A stretch of 48,714 nt of DNA from contig JAFZXP010000034.1 of NCBI GenBank assembly GCA_017616735.1, positions 1 through 48,714 of the forward strand, read 5' to 3'. Positions 48,708 to 48,714 of the stretch are shown piece by piece (the stretch's first letter is position 1; each line of letters starts with the position of its first letter). The notes under the pieces are model-generated. The model was given only the letters and a program-made list of their open reading frames with translations, had not been told where the DNA came from and searched no databases. This DNA is from Bacteroidales bacterium. GTDB lineage: Bacteria > Bacteroidota > Bacteroidia > Bacteroidales > F082. The position numbers were made by a program, and so were the translations under genes.

Positions 48708-48714
48708 ACAATGA
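48708..48714 (+). rRNA. rrs: 5' end of 16S rRNA (partial)
   Basis: The window ends with ACAATGA, which in Bacteroidales directly precedes AGAGTTTGATCCTGG at the start of 16S rRNA and aligns with the first bases of the mature E. coli 16S. The rest lies outside the window. The call rests on this short match together with the promoter and leader upstream. Confidence 0.6.

Overview
This window is chromosomal DNA from a member of the phylum Bacteroidetes, almost certainly order Bacteroidales. The evidence is a complete type IX secretion core (porP-gldK-gldL-gldM-gldN plus a distant porW/sprE), a T9SS-sorted cargo protein, an S46 dipeptidyl-peptidase, many lipoproteins, the absence of obvious Shine-Dalgarno motifs, and promoters of the Bacteroidetes type (TAnnTTTG at -7 with a TTTG/TTG box about 19-22 bp upstream). 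The family or genus cannot be fixed from this stretch. I see no transposase, prophage, plasmid or CRISPR genes.

Layout. 1-3434 (minus): the N-terminus of dnaK, then three tandem paralogous lipoproteins. 3496-5068 (plus): panB and an RluA-type pseudouridine synthase. 5150-9811 (minus): an accessory operon of a secreted protein, a lipoprotein and the 1038-residue T9SS cargo. 10005-15313 (minus): a leucine-rich-repeat lipoprotein, a BlaI/BlaR1-like repressor-metalloprotease pair, a lipoprotein with a TonB-like domain, rpmF and its DUF177 partner. 15455-21981 (minus): a tight six-gene operon porW, bactofilin, small membrane protein, folE, fabD, S41 protease. 22131-26728 (plus): dnaX, acyltransferase, M23 peptidase, rseP. 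26797-32665 (plus): porP-gldKLMN. 32737-36555: DEAD-box helicase (minus), serine hydrolase (plus), atypical response regulator (minus). 36711-45137 (plus): candidate small RNA, pgi, U32 protein, PHP phosphatase, PrsW, S46 peptidase, outer-membrane barrel. 45152-48017 (minus): LytTR regulator, its histidine kinase, trxB. 48104-48714 (plus): tRNA-Pro, then the promoter and leader of a ribosomal RNA operon, whose 16S gene starts in the last few bases.

Working together. PorP, GldK-N and PorW build the T9SS that would export the 1038-residue cargo, and other genes here (RseP, M23, S41, S46, barrel protein, lipoproteins) also concern the envelope. The rest is housekeeping: replication clamp loading, pantothenate and folate precursors, fatty-acid initiation, glycolysis, redox and ribosome parts.

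The least ordinary signals are: (a) a RprY-like response regulator whose receiver lacks the phospho-acceptor Asp, one acidic-pocket residue, the Thr and the Lys; (b) a promoter-hairpins-terminator unit that looks like a free-standing small RNA upstream of pgi; (c) two tandem hairpins upstream of prsW with the same outer stem but different, still paired, inner stems; (d) a dispersed palindromic repeat that has entered dnaX in frame and also supplies the end of the S41 protease; (e) a 53-bp near-perfect palindrome that forms divergent promoters for trxB and tRNA-Pro; (f) helically phased GGCGTAA repeats upstream of the rRNA promoter; (g) a dispersed heptad repeat family in intergenic gaps.
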